This document shows, in pieces, positions 1-7,132 of a stretch of DNA of 64,000 bases (positions are counted from its first letter, which is position 1; every line of letters starts with the position of its first letter). This stretch comes from Gordonia zhaorongruii (lineage in GTDB: Bacteria > Actinomycetota > Actinomycetes > Mycobacteriales > Mycobacteriaceae). Where the stretch lies: contig NZ_CP041763.1 of NCBI RefSeq assembly GCF_007559005.1, positions 2,512,463 through 2,576,462 on the forward strand, in the 5' to 3' direction. Under the pieces are notes generated by a model that worked only from the letters and a program-made list of their open reading frames with translations, was not told the origin of the DNA and ran no database searches. The translations under genes were made by a program, and so were the position numbers.

Positions 1-43
1 GAGACGGCACCGTCCGCGATTCCTATCGGCAGACACATCGAAA

Positions 44-87
44 CGGCTCCGCTCACGCGCCGTGTCGCGACGGCGTGGACGGAGCCG
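44..87 (-). terminator. Stem-loop downstream of the HTH gene
   Basis: An 8-bp outer stem (CGGCTCCG at 44-51 with CGGAGCCG at 80-87) encloses a second 6-bp stem (CGCCGT at 58-63 with ACGGCG at 70-75). It lies about 40 bases past the stop of the minus-strand HTH gene. No T-run follows, which is common for actinobacterial terminators. It is a candidate transcription end only. The rest of bases 1-124 shows no gene. Confidence 0.45.
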
Positions 88-124
88 CATCAGAGTGCCG
101 ACGGTCACCACGAACTACACGAAG

Positions 125-451
125 TCACCAGGCGTCGAGCGTCGTGTACCCATCCTGCAAAGCTCGGGCCAGGAGGTGCGCCTTGGTGGGCGCACCCCGC
201 CGCACAGCGGCGTACTTGGCGCGAATGCGCGAGATGTGGGTGCTGACCGTCGACGCCGAGATGAACAGCCGGGCTGCGGCGTCCTCCTTCGACTCGGCCG
301 CCAGCCACGCGAGGAGCACCTCGAGTTCGCGGGCCGACAGCGCCGGGCGGACCGCGGCCGGCTCCGGGGCGATGACCAGGCGAGGCATATCACTCATCGC
401 GAGGGGCTTGGCATGCATCGCTGTGAACGGCTCGATCTCTGCGATCGTCAT
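125..451 (-). CDS. LuxR-type HTH protein without receiver domain
   Basis: A 108-residue protein whose C-terminal two thirds (about residues 38-105) is a LuxR/NarL-type helix-turn-helix. It begins LSARELEVLLAWLA, with the recognition-helix region STVSTHISRIRAKYA. The N-terminal 35 residues show no receiver fold: no Asp triad and no Lys. It is probably a DNA-binding protein not controlled by phosphorylation. The start is well supported: ATG at 451 with GGAGG seven bases upstream. Its C-terminal layout (IRAKYA...PTKAHLLARALQDG) matches the neighbouring response regulator (IRQKYA...RTKIDLFKRAVEDG), so it may be a paralogue that lost its receiver. An 18-bp inverted repeat and a 14-mer shared with the regulator upstream lie in its promoter region. 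Confidence 0.85.
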   Translation of the reverse strand: MTIAEIEPFTAMHAKPLAMSDMPRLVIAPEPAAVRPALSARELEVLLAWLAAESKEDAAARLFISASTVSTHISRIRAKYAAVRRGAPTKAHLLARALQDGYTTLDAW

Positions 452-471
452 CGGTGAACCTCCATGTACAC

Positions 472-485
472 GACCCCGACAAACT
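472..485. repeat. 14-bp element shared by both regulator promoters (copy 1)
   Basis: GACCCCGACAAACT lies 21-34 bases before the start codon of the HTH gene. The identical 14-mer occurs at 1505-1518, upstream of the response regulator gene. Two copies in the same orientation relative to their genes suggest a common operator or a remnant of duplication. Confidence 0.5.
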
Positions 486-521
486 GGATGAACGGCCGAA
501 AAGGAAGATTTCCCTCCAGGC

Positions 522-539
522 TCGTAAATAACATTACGA
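522..539. promoter_or_regulatory. Inverted repeat upstream of HTH gene
   Basis: TCGTAA, six bases, TTACGA: a perfect 6-bp inverted repeat in an AT-rich pocket about 70 bases before the HTH start. Position and symmetry fit an operator for a dimeric regulator such as the adjacent LuxR-type proteins. This is inference. Confidence 0.4.
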
Positions 540-624
540 ACTCGTTGCGGACTCCGGTAGACCCAGAACTGGGGACACCTGGAACCGCGTTGTGATGCGG
601 GTGTGACCTGCGAGGTCTATGGAA

Positions 625-651
625 ACTCCCGACACCAGATGTGTCGGGAGT
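625..651 (-). terminator. Intrinsic terminator of the response regulator gene
   Basis: A perfect 11-bp stem (ACTCCCGACAC with GTGTCGGGAGT) and 5-base loop lie about 50 bases past the regulator stop codon. In the minus direction TTT follows the stem. It separates the regulator transcript from the HTH gene. Confidence 0.7.
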
Positions 652-702
652 ACGTGCAGATTTGTTACGCGACCAGAACGGCCGACATGGAACTTCGGTT
701 CG

Positions 703-1374
703 CTAGCTCCGCCGTGAGCGATGCGGCATCGGCAGCCAACCGTCTTCGACCGCCCGTTTGAACAGATCGATCTTGGTGCGCGTGGGACGTCCAGCGTCGG
801 CGTACTTCTGCCGGATGCGCTTGAGGTACTCGTTCACCGTGTCGGCTGCGACGCCGAGTTCGTGCCCGACGCTCGCGGATGTGCCGCCCGATGCGTACAG
901 CGTGAGGACACGTTGGAGCTGCGGACTGAGGTCGACGCCTGCCAGGTTGGGGTCGCCGTCGATCGCGGCCGCCCACTCGGTGGTGAGCACTTCCTGCCCG
1001 GCCCCGGCGGCGCGGACCGCCCTGACGATCTCTTCTTCGGACGCCGATTTGAGTACGACGCCCAGGGTTCCGGCGCGTGCTGCGGAACGCAGCAGGTCGG
1101 GGTGTTCGCCGGAGGTGTAGATGACGGTCTCGATCCCGAGCCCGGCGAGCCGCTCGACATTCTCCCGCGGTGTGGTCCCGTCATTGAGGCGAAGATCCAG
1201 GATGACGACGTCGAGGTCGGACGATTTGCGGAGGAGGTCGTCGACGGTCGCCGCGGAGCACACGAAGCGAAGATCGGCCTGGGACTGCAGAATGCGGTCG
1301 ATACCCCACACGGGCGACGGGTGGTCGTCGACCATCCCCACTTTGACGATCGTCGCCGTCTCCGACTCACCCAT
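703..1374 (-). CDS. NarL/LuxR-family response regulator
   Basis: A 223-residue two-component response regulator. The receiver (residues about 8-125) has the acidic pair in GMVDDHPSP, the phosphoacceptor Asp in VVILDLRL, the switch residue in VIYTSGEH and the conserved Lys in GVVLKSA. The C-terminal LuxR-type HTH (about 150-215) starts LSPQLQRVLTLYA. The ATG at 1374 is chosen because AAGGGGG lies six bases upstream; the open frame continues to 1863, but the upstream part is shadow sequence. No kinase gene adjoins it. The best partner candidates in the window are the paired kinases at 8218-11680. Direct repeats at 1455-1487 and a 14-mer shared with the HTH gene mark its promoter region. Confidence 0.92.
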   Translation of the reverse strand: MGESETATIVKVGMVDDHPSPVWGIDRILQSQADLRFVCSAATVDDLLRKSSDLDVVILDLRLNDGTTPRENVERLAGLGIETVIYTSGEHPDLLRSAARAGTLGVVLKSASEEEIVRAVRAAGAGQEVLTTEWAAAIDGDPNLAGVDLSPQLQRVLTLYASGGTSASVGHELGVAADTVNEYLKRIRQKYADAGRPTRTKIDLFKRAVEDGWLPMPHRSRRS

Positions 1375-1454
1375 TGCTGCCCCCTTCCAGTGAAACCTCG
1401 CCTGGAATCTCCGCCTGGACCCCAATCTGAGGCTTACTCTTCGGCGTACTCCAA

Positions 1455-1487
1455 AGCCTGTACTTCGTATTACTTCGTAGCCTGTAC
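1455..1487. promoter_or_regulatory. Nested direct repeats upstream of response regulator
   Basis: AGCCTGTAC occurs at 1455-1463 and 1479-1487. Between them TACTTCGTA occurs twice in a 10-bp tandem (1461-1469, 1471-1479). The block is 81-113 bases before the regulator start. Ten-base spacing puts repeats on one face of the helix, as expected for cooperative binding. The rest of the 1375-1681 gap shows no gene. Confidence 0.5.
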
Positions 1488-1504
1488 GTGGGACGTTAGT
1501 TGAT

Positions 1505-1518
1505 GACCCCGACAAACT
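1505..1518. repeat. 14-bp element shared by both regulator promoters (copy 2)
   Basis: GACCCCGACAAACT, identical to 472-485, located 131-144 bases before the response regulator start and in the gap to the divergent plus-strand gene. Confidence 0.5.
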
Positions 1519-1681
1519 TCTCCGGACCGGATCAGAGCACGACATCAACGCGCATTCTCGGTCGATGTCTTCGTTGCCGACACCCTGTGCCGACATCCTC
1601 GCGACCCAGTCGCCCACATCTTTGTGCCCACATCGGTAAAGCAGGGCACGCGCACGATCGCGGCTCCGTAGCCTCGTCAGG

Positions 1682-2431
1682 ATGACCGACCCGAACCACG
1701 TGATCCTCGGTACCGAGGTGCCCATGCCAGTGCGTATCCGTTCGGCCCGCTGCTTCGTCGCCGGGTTCTCCGCGTCCGCCTCCGCGGTGCGGCACGCGAT
1801 CGCCGCACGCGGTGACGTCGATCTGAAGCCATTGCAGATACGTCCGGGGCGGGCAGTCTGCATGCTGGTGTTCGTCGACTACGTCGACGGCGATCTCGGC
1901 CCCTACAACGAATTCGGCGTGTGCTTTCTCGTCGAGGATCCCGCACGCGATTCGACGTCGCGGGTAGGCGGCCTCCGTTCGCTGATCAGCGGTGATGCAC
2001 ACGCTCTGATCCACGAACTTCCCGTCGACGGGGACTTCACGCTCGCCGCGGGCCGGGGAATCTGGGGTTTCCCGAAAGTCCTCGCCGATTTCGACGTCGA
2101 CCACGGTTCGTCGGTCAAAGCCGGACGGGTCAGCCAGGACGGACGACTGGTCGCAGATCTGACAGTGCGGCGCGGCATCCGCGTTCCCGACGCCTCCTCG
2201 GAGACCGTGCTGCAGGCGTACTCGCAGCTCGAGGGCGTCACTCGCCGCACGCCGTGGCGGCTCACATCCACGGCAGGCACGCGCACGCGCGTCGGCGGCG
2301 CTGCTCTGCGCCTCGGTGATCACCCGATCGCCGATGAACTCCGTCGCCTCCAGTTATCCCGGCGGGCGCTCATATCGAGTTCGGTCGCCGATCTGTCGAT
2401 GACGTTCGAGGACGCGGTCGTCGTCTCCTGA
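1682..2431 (+). CDS. Acetoacetate decarboxylase-family protein
   Basis: A 249-residue soluble protein of the ADC fold. The motif RGIWGFPKVLADF (about residues 123-135) carries a Lys in the position of the Schiff-base Lys of acetoacetate decarboxylase, within a FPK triad typical of the family. An acidic patch precedes it (VEDPARDSTS). Family members include true decarboxylases and many actinobacterial homologues acting on other keto or pyruvoyl substrates, so the substrate is not set. The gene diverges from the response regulator. Its ATG at 1682 has only a weak ribosome site; a second ATG at 1724 with GAGG five bases upstream is an alternative start that would drop 14 residues. Confidence 0.8.
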   Translation: MTDPNHVILGTEVPMPVRIRSARCFVAGFSASASAVRHAIAARGDVDLKPLQIRPGRAVCMLVFVDYVDGDLGPYNEFGVCFLVEDPARDSTSRVGGLRSLISGDAHALIHELPVDGDFTLAAGRGIWGFPKVLADFDVDHGSSVKAGRVSQDGRLVADLTVRRGIRVPDASSETVLQAYSQLEGVTRRTPWRLTSTAGTRTRVGGAALRLGDHPIADELRRLQLSRRALISSSVADLSMTFEDAVVVS

Positions 2432-2449
2432 GGGTTCCGGTCCGCACGC

Positions 2450-2468
2450 TAATGTTAGCGTCACCTAA
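2450..2468. promoter_or_regulatory. Candidate IdeR/DtxR iron box
   Basis: The 19 bases TAATGTTAGCGTCACCTAA match the IdeR consensus TWAGGTWAGSCTWACCTWA at 16 of 19 positions; mismatches are at positions 4, 11 and 13. It overlaps a plausible -10 (TAATGT) and ends 15 bases before the lipoprotein start, where a bound repressor would block transcription. Confidence 0.5.
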
Positions 2469-2483
2469 CGGAAAGGATCTTTC

Positions 2484-3008
2484 ATGGGAATCATCTCTCA
2501 CCTGCGCCGCCCGATCGTCGCTGCGGTTGCGGTCGCCGCGGGCGCGGCGATCGCTCTCACCGGCTGCTCGTCCGACGACTCCAGCGACTCGGGCGCGTCC
2601 TCGTCCACGAGCGCGGCGGCCGGCCAGTCGGCTGACGAACAGTCTGCCGATCAGAAGTCGACGGACCTCGACAACTCCGCTGCCCAGGACATCCTGCGCA
2701 AGGCCGTCGACCCGGCCACCCCGGCAGCCGACCTCGACGGTCTCGTCGAGATCAGCAACCCGGGAGTGAAGGCCGCGATCACCGGCTACGCCAAGGGCTC
2801 GTCCGCTGCCGGTTACACGCCGGACGTCTACACGGTGAAGTCGGTGAAAGCCGACGGCGACAAGGCCGAGGCCACTGTCGCGGTCAAGTCGCCGCACACA
2901 CCCGAGCCCGTCGAGATGACCTTCAACTACGTGAAGGTGGACGGTGCCTGGAAGCTCGCGGCGGACGCCGTCGAGACGCTGACGTCCATGGGCCGGTCGC
3001 ACGGCTGA
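2484..3008 (+). CDS. Secreted lipoprotein, MTB12-like domain
   Basis: A 174-residue lipoprotein. It has a basic N-terminus, a hydrophobic stretch (residues 10-26) and a lipobox LTGC with Cys at about 28. A Ser/Asp/Ala-rich flexible linker (about 29-65) follows. The C-terminal domain (about 68-170) resembles the mycobacterial low-molecular-weight antigen MTB12: an opening AxDILRKAVDP-like helix and a closing VKVDGAWKLA strand. MTB12 proteins are small cell-envelope proteins of unknown function. The start is supported by GAAAGGA six bases upstream. It lies 52 bases after the decarboxylase-family gene but appears to have its own promoter overlapping a candidate iron box, so it may be iron-repressed. 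Confidence 0.82.
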   Translation: MGIISHLRRPIVAAVAVAAGAAIALTGCSSDDSSDSGASSSTSAAAGQSADEQSADQKSTDLDNSAAQDILRKAVDPATPAADLDGLVEISNPGVKAAITGYAKGSSAAGYTPDVYTVKSVKADGDKAEATVAVKSPHTPEPVEMTFNYVKVDGAWKLAADAVETLTSMGRSHG

Positions 3009-3025
3009 TCCTCACCCGACCCGAT

Positions 3026-3056
3026 CCGGCCCGGCGCGATCCTCGCGGCGGGCCGG
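3026..3056. terminator. Bidirectional terminator between convergent genes
   Basis: A 13-bp GC-rich stem with one mismatch (3026-3038 with 3044-3056) and a 5-base loop sits between the plus-strand lipoprotein gene and the minus-strand CaiB-like gene. It is suited to end transcription from both sides. Confidence 0.7.
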
Positions 3057-3076
3057 TCTCGTTTCGGGCGCGACGA

Positions 3077-4213
3077 TCACGTCCACCCGTTACCGAGTTC
3101 TTCGTTGTGCTCACCGAGTTCGGGTGCGCCGCGGCGAACGCTGAACCGGTGGCCGCCGACCACCACCGGTGTGCCGACAGCCGTGAACCGGCCGGCGACC
3201 GGGTGAACGGTCTCGGCGAAGACGTTGCGATCGCGCAGTTGCGGGTCCGCACGGAGGTCCGCGATCGAGGTGTGCGCGGGTCCGATCGACAGCCGATGCC
3301 GCGCCGCGACGTCGAGCCAGTGCGCGATGGGGCGTGCGGCGATGAGCGAGGCGATCTCCGCCTCCAAGGACTCCCCCTCGTATCCGGCGTCGACCAGATC
3401 GTCGCGACCGACCGCGTCGCAGAACCGGCGCCAGATCGACGGTTCGAGTGCCGCGAACGCCACGATGCGGTCGTCGGCCGTCCGGTACAGGTTGTAACGC
3501 GGTCCGCTCACGCCGTCGGACAGCACCGGTAGCGACGCCGTGTCGGTCATCCGATCCGCGTTGGCCGCGTACACGACCGGGATCATCGAACTCGCGAGCA
3601 GCGCGTCGGCTGCGGACACGTCCAGGTCGGAACCGGCCCCCGTCTTCTCCCGCCGGTACAGGGCGGCCGCGACGGCGAGCGCCGCAGCTGACGCCGCGGC
3701 GGTCGCCGGTCCGCCTCCCCTGCCGTCCACGTGCGCTCCTTGCACCGGTTGATCGCCGGGATACGCGCCGGCCGCGGCTCCCATCAGAAGCCCGTGGGCG
3801 GGAATGGGCGCATACGGTCCGGTCGTTCCGAAGCCGCTGACCGCGCACCTGATCAGGCGCGGGTTCAGTTCGTCGAGACGCGCTGCGTCGTACCCGAAGC
3901 GGGCCAACGTGCCGACGGCGTTCCCGTCGATCAGCACGTCCGCACCGGCGACGAGTCGGTCCCAGCGGACCGCGTCACCCGGATCGCTCAGATCGATGGT
4001 GACCCCGCGCTTGTTGCGGTTGAGCTGCAGATGCGCCGGACTGTGCCCCGGAGTGATCTGCCCGAGGGCGTACCGCATCAGATCGCCGCGTGGCGCCTCC
4101 ACTTTGACGACGTCCGCGCCCAGGTCGGCGAGGAGCATCCCGACGGCTGCCCCGGTGAGCAGCGAGGCCGATTCCACAACGCGAACACCGTCCAGCAGCC
4201 CCGGTTCACTCAC
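3077..4213 (-). CDS. CaiB/BaiF-like (class III CoA-transferase family) protein
   Basis: A 378-residue member of the CaiB/BaiF fold. It opens with LLDGVRVVE, then GMLLADLGADVVKVE, RNKRGVTIDLS and the helix ending ALYRREKTGAGSDLDVS, all family hallmarks. Members move CoA between acids or racemise 2-methylacyl-CoA. Aligning on the KTGAG turn, the position of the nucleophilic Asp (about 21 residues upstream) falls in an Ala-rich run (GPATAAASAAALAV) with no Asp, so classical transferase chemistry is doubtful. Start: GTG at 4213 overlaps the upstream stop as GTGA and has GGGGGAG upstream. It is the last gene of a coupled operon with APH, SDR and KAS III genes. Substrate unknown. Confidence 0.85.
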   Translation of the reverse strand: MSEPGLLDGVRVVESASLLTGAAVGMLLADLGADVVKVEAPRGDLMRYALGQITPGHSPAHLQLNRNKRGVTIDLSDPGDAVRWDRLVAGADVLIDGNAVGTLARFGYDAARLDELNPRLIRCAVSGFGTTGPYAPIPAHGLLMGAAAGAYPGDQPVQGAHVDGRGGGPATAAASAAALAVAAALYRREKTGAGSDLDVSAADALLASSMIPVVYAANADRMTDTASLPVLSDGVSGPRYNLYRTADDRIVAFAALEPSIWRRFCDAVGRDDLVDAGYEGESLEAEIASLIAARPIAHWLDVAARHRLSIGPAHTSIADLRADPQLRDRNVFAETVHPVAGRFTAVGTPVVVGGHRFSVRRGAPELGEHNEELGNGWT

Positions 4214-5265
4214 GACTCCCCCATCAACCGGAGTCCATGCTCCGCGCAACTGTCGACCATCGCGGCGAACGCCTCTGCCGACTGCTCATCCCCGCGCGCC
4301 CGGGCGCGTGCGACTCGGGGTTCGAGCGCGGCCACGAGTCGTGCCATGGCGAATCCCTGATAGAACGGCAACTCGGCGAGCGACAGTCCCGACGCCTGAG
4401 CGAATCGGTCCGCGAGATACCGGCGGTCCGGCAACGCCTCGTGATGCTTCGGATCCGGTCCGCCGAGGGTGAAGCCGGCGAGGATCGGGTTCTCGTCGGG
4501 TCGCACCCAGCGTGCGGTGAGGTAACCGATGTCGATCAGCGCATCGCCGATGGTCGCCGTCTCCCAGTCGAGCACGGCGGTCACCCGCGGGTCCGCGTCC
4601 CGGCCGATCATGATGTTCATCGTGCTGTAATCGCCGTGGATCAGCGCCAGTCGCGACTCACGGGGCATGTGCTGTTCCAGCGTGTCGAAGAGCCGGTCGA
4701 TCACGACGGTGTCCCGGGTGCGAGCCTCCTCGATCATCCGGCGCCCCTTCGTGAACTGCCTCGGCAGATACGTCGATTCATCGCCAGATGGCGCCAACTT
4801 CGTTGCGCGCCAGTCGAATTGTGTAAGACGTGACAGAACGTCGGCGACCGAGTCGGCGATCCGGTTCGCGTCGCGCGGATTGTCGTGATCCGCAGGCAGG
4901 GGGCCGTGCAGCACGTGACCGTCGACGAACTCGATCACCAGGATCGCATTGGCGACGGGGGCCGACTCGTCGCTCACCGCTGCCGCAGCGGCGTGCGGGA
5001 TGTCGCTCCCGGCGATGCTCTCCAGCACGTGCCATTCGTGGACCAGGTCGAATCCGCCGTGACCGCCTGCGGCCGTTCCGGACGGCGCGACCCGCATCAC
5101 CCATCGCCGAGGTCCCCGGCGCACCGAGAAGATCTGGTGGCTGTTGCCTGCCGACTGCTCGAGCGGTTCGATCGCCAATCCACCTGTGCCGGGCAGTCGC
5201 GGTGCCAGCCAGTCCGCGACGTCGTCGCACTGCGCGTTCGTCAGATGCCTGCTGCGCGGAAGCAT
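4210..5265 (-). CDS. APH-fold phosphotransferase
   Basis: A 351-residue kinase-like protein of the aminoglycoside/choline phosphotransferase fold. It has the catalytic loop LIHGDYSTMN (HGDxxxxN), then VLDWETATIGD with the metal-binding Asp, and an N-lobe with VMRVAPSG. The closest style is the actinobacterial ACAD10/11-like phosphotransferases, which sit next to acyl-CoA genes and phosphorylate hydroxyacyl groups. Antibiotic resistance is unlikely in this context. The ATG at 5265 overlaps the SDR stop by one base (TGATG), and the 3' end overlaps the CaiB-like gene by four bases, so translation is coupled. A role in processing an acyl-CoA made by the neighbouring ketosynthase and reductase is inference. 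Confidence 0.85.
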   Translation of the reverse strand: MLPRSRHLTNAQCDDVADWLAPRLPGTGGLAIEPLEQSAGNSHQIFSVRRGPRRWVMRVAPSGTAAGGHGGFDLVHEWHVLESIAGSDIPHAAAAAVSDESAPVANAILVIEFVDGHVLHGPLPADHDNPRDANRIADSVADVLSRLTQFDWRATKLAPSGDESTYLPRQFTKGRRMIEEARTRDTVVIDRLFDTLEQHMPRESRLALIHGDYSTMNIMIGRDADPRVTAVLDWETATIGDALIDIGYLTARWVRPDENPILAGFTLGGPDPKHHEALPDRRYLADRFAQASGLSLAELPFYQGFAMARLVAALEPRVARARARGDEQSAEAFAAMVDSCAEHGLRLMGES

Positions 5266-6011
5266 CAGAGGTGGTATCCGCCGTCGAGTCGGATGGTCTG
5301 ACCGGTGATCCAGCCGGCTTCACCGCTCGCCAGGTGACTCACGAGCGAGGCCACGTCGGCGGGTTCCCCGATCCGTCCGGTCGGTGTCTGCACCGTGACC
5401 CAGTCCACGGCGGCGTCGTTGACCGCAGCGTGCATCGTCTCCGTGTCCACCAGCCCCAACTGGACTGTGTTGCAGGTGATCCCGCGACTTCCGAGTTCAC
5501 GAGACGCGGTCCTGATGATCGCCTCGGTAGCTGCCTTGCTCCCCGAGTACGCGGCGCTGCCGAACAGCCCGAGCGACGAGTTCAGCGACGAGATGTTCAC
5601 GATGCGCCCGTCATCGCGCATCGTGGACGAACAGCGCGCCAGCAGGAGAGTCAACGCGTGGGTGTTGACGGCGAAGCTCGCGAGATACTCGTCGTATCGT
5701 CGCTCCGCCAATGAGGTCATGGACCCGAACGCCACATGCGCGGCGGCGTGGACCAGCACGTCGATCGGTCCGTGATCGTTCTCGATCCGGGTCAGCGCGT
5801 CGGGCAGTGAGTCGGTGTCGGCGAGATCCATCCGGATCGCGGTCGCCGTGCCACCGCGCTGCGCGCACTCGTCCACCAGGGATTCCGCCGATTCTGCAGC
5901 GTGGTGGTAGGTGAACACCACCCGCAGGCCGTCGTCGACGAGGCGCCGGACTATCCCACTGCCGATCCCACCGGAGCCACCGGTCACCAGGGCGAGTCTG
6001 CTGTCGGCCAC
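5265..6011 (-). CDS. Short-chain dehydrogenase/reductase (FabG-like)
   Basis: A 248-residue classical SDR. It has cofactor motif TGGSGGIG near residue 10, the Asp of the adenine pocket (RMDLAD), an HAAAH variant of the NNAG motif, catalytic Ser in NISSLNS, catalytic YSGSK (about residues 151-155) and the C-terminal LDGGYHL. Length and motifs fit 3-oxoacyl-ACP/CoA reductases. It starts with GTG one base after the KAS III stop, so it is likely translated by coupled ribosomes. Next to a ketosynthase it probably reduces the 3-ketoacyl product. That pairing is inferred. Confidence 0.9.
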   Translation of the reverse strand: MADSRLALVTGGSGGIGSGIVRRLVDDGLRVVFTYHHAAESAESLVDECAQRGGTATAIRMDLADTDSLPDALTRIENDHGPIDVLVHAAAHVAFGSMTSLAERRYDEYLASFAVNTHALTLLLARCSSTMRDDGRIVNISSLNSSLGLFGSAAYSGSKAATEAIIRTASRELGSRGITCNTVQLGLVDTETMHAAVNDAAVDWVTVQTPTGRIGEPADVASLVSHLASGEAGWITGQTIRLDGGYHL

Positions 6012-6012
6012 T

Positions 6013-7002
6013 TCAGTACCACCGCAGAACGACGACTGCTCCGTTGACGCCGGCCCCCGCGGTGGCCAGCACGATCACCTCGCCTCGTTCGATCGGCCGC
6101 TCCCGATCGGACAGAACAGTGGTGATCGGCAGGGAGGCCGAGGCGGTGTTTCCGAGGAGGTCCCCGGTGATCGGCACCTGTGCGCGGCTCAAGCCGAGCA
6201 GTTCGGTGAACGCCTCCACCATGCGGACGTTGCCCTGGTGCAGGAACACCCGGTCCACGTCGGCCATGGTCAGTCCGGCCTCACCCAGCGACGAGTAGAT
6301 CATCTTGGGAAGTTCGCTGGCGAAGGTCTCGACCAAGCGGCGGCCGTCCATCGTGAGCCGCCCGAGGTGGCCGGTGCGCAGGGGCTGTGTGCAGACCGAG
6401 TCGCGGTATTCACTGTCGGTCAGCATCTGCGCCGACAGGATTCCGTAGCCGTCCGGCACCGGCCCGAGGAAGTACGCGCCCGCCCCGTCGCCGAACAACG
6501 CCGCGGTCTTGCGCTCGGTGCGATCGCAGATCAGCTCGGAGCGATGCGACCCGACGACGACCGCGGAGTCGGCCATCCCCATACGGTAGAAGCCCATCGC
6601 CGTGATCATCGCCTGCGCGATTCCTGCACACGCGCCGTCGATGCTCAGACACGGCATATGCGGCAGTCCGGCGAGGGCGTGGATGTCGAAGGCCGGAGCG
6701 GGCACGAGTCGGTCCGGGGTGCTGGTCGCAGCGATGAGCAGTTCCGGTGGGCCGTCGACGTCGCTGCGGGTCTTGGCGTGGGCGATCGTGTCGTGCACGG
6801 CTGCCGCCGCCATCGATGCAGTGGTCTCGTCATCGGATGCCACCCGGCGCTCCGTCACTCCGGTCTTCCGGAGGATCCACTCGGTGTCCACGCCCGATCG
6901 TTCGGCGATCTGCTCGTTGCTCATCGCACCGACGGGCAGACTCATACCCATGCCGATGACGCCGTACGCCGGTCCGGCGACGATGTTTCGGGTCCGGGAC
7001 AC
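6013..7002 (-). CDS. 3-oxoacyl-ACP synthase III-like ketosynthase
   Basis: A 329-residue thiolase-fold condensing enzyme of the KAS III/FabH group. The catalytic Cys is in SIDGACAGIAQAM, His in FLHQGNVRMVE and Asn in LLGNTASASLP, so the Cys-His-Asn triad is complete; the His motif reads HQGN instead of the usual HQAN. The N-terminal WILRKTGVTERR is a family hallmark. GTG at 7002 is chosen because GAGGAG lies seven bases upstream; an in-frame TTG at 7038 lacks a ribosome site. It heads a four-gene operon. KAS III enzymes start or extend acyl chains and also make acyl-ester or beta-keto products, so the exact reaction is open. The 130 bases upstream hold its promoter, but no clear -10/-35 pair was recognised. 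Confidence 0.88.
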   Translation of the reverse strand: MSRTRNIVAGPAYGVIGMGMSLPVGAMSNEQIAERSGVDTEWILRKTGVTERRVASDDETTASMAAAAVHDTIAHAKTRSDVDGPPELLIAATSTPDRLVPAPAFDIHALAGLPHMPCLSIDGACAGIAQAMITAMGFYRMGMADSAVVVGSHRSELICDRTERKTAALFGDGAGAYFLGPVPDGYGILSAQMLTDSEYRDSVCTQPLRTGHLGRLTMDGRRLVETFASELPKMIYSSLGEAGLTMADVDRVFLHQGNVRMVEAFTELLGLSRAQVPITGDLLGNTASASLPITTVLSDRERPIERGEVIVLATAGAGVNGAVVVLRWY

Positions 7003-7132
7003 TGGTTCACTCCTCAATCGACATGCGACGAGTTTCAACGGGGTAGTGAAGATATCGGCGCTCGAGGCCCCGAACGTTACAACGAACGTATGAATCCGAC
7101 GGTCACATGAATGACCCGAACGATCCGAACCG

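Noticed and set aside
1375..1863. N-terminal extension of the response regulator frame to 1863
   Set aside because: The extra 163 residues are basic, show no fold, and the ATG at 1374 has a good ribosome site and a standard receiver start.
4210..5265. Aminoglycoside resistance gene
   Set aside because: The APH fold is shared by many small-molecule kinases. Coupling to ketosynthase, reductase and CaiB-like genes points to metabolism.
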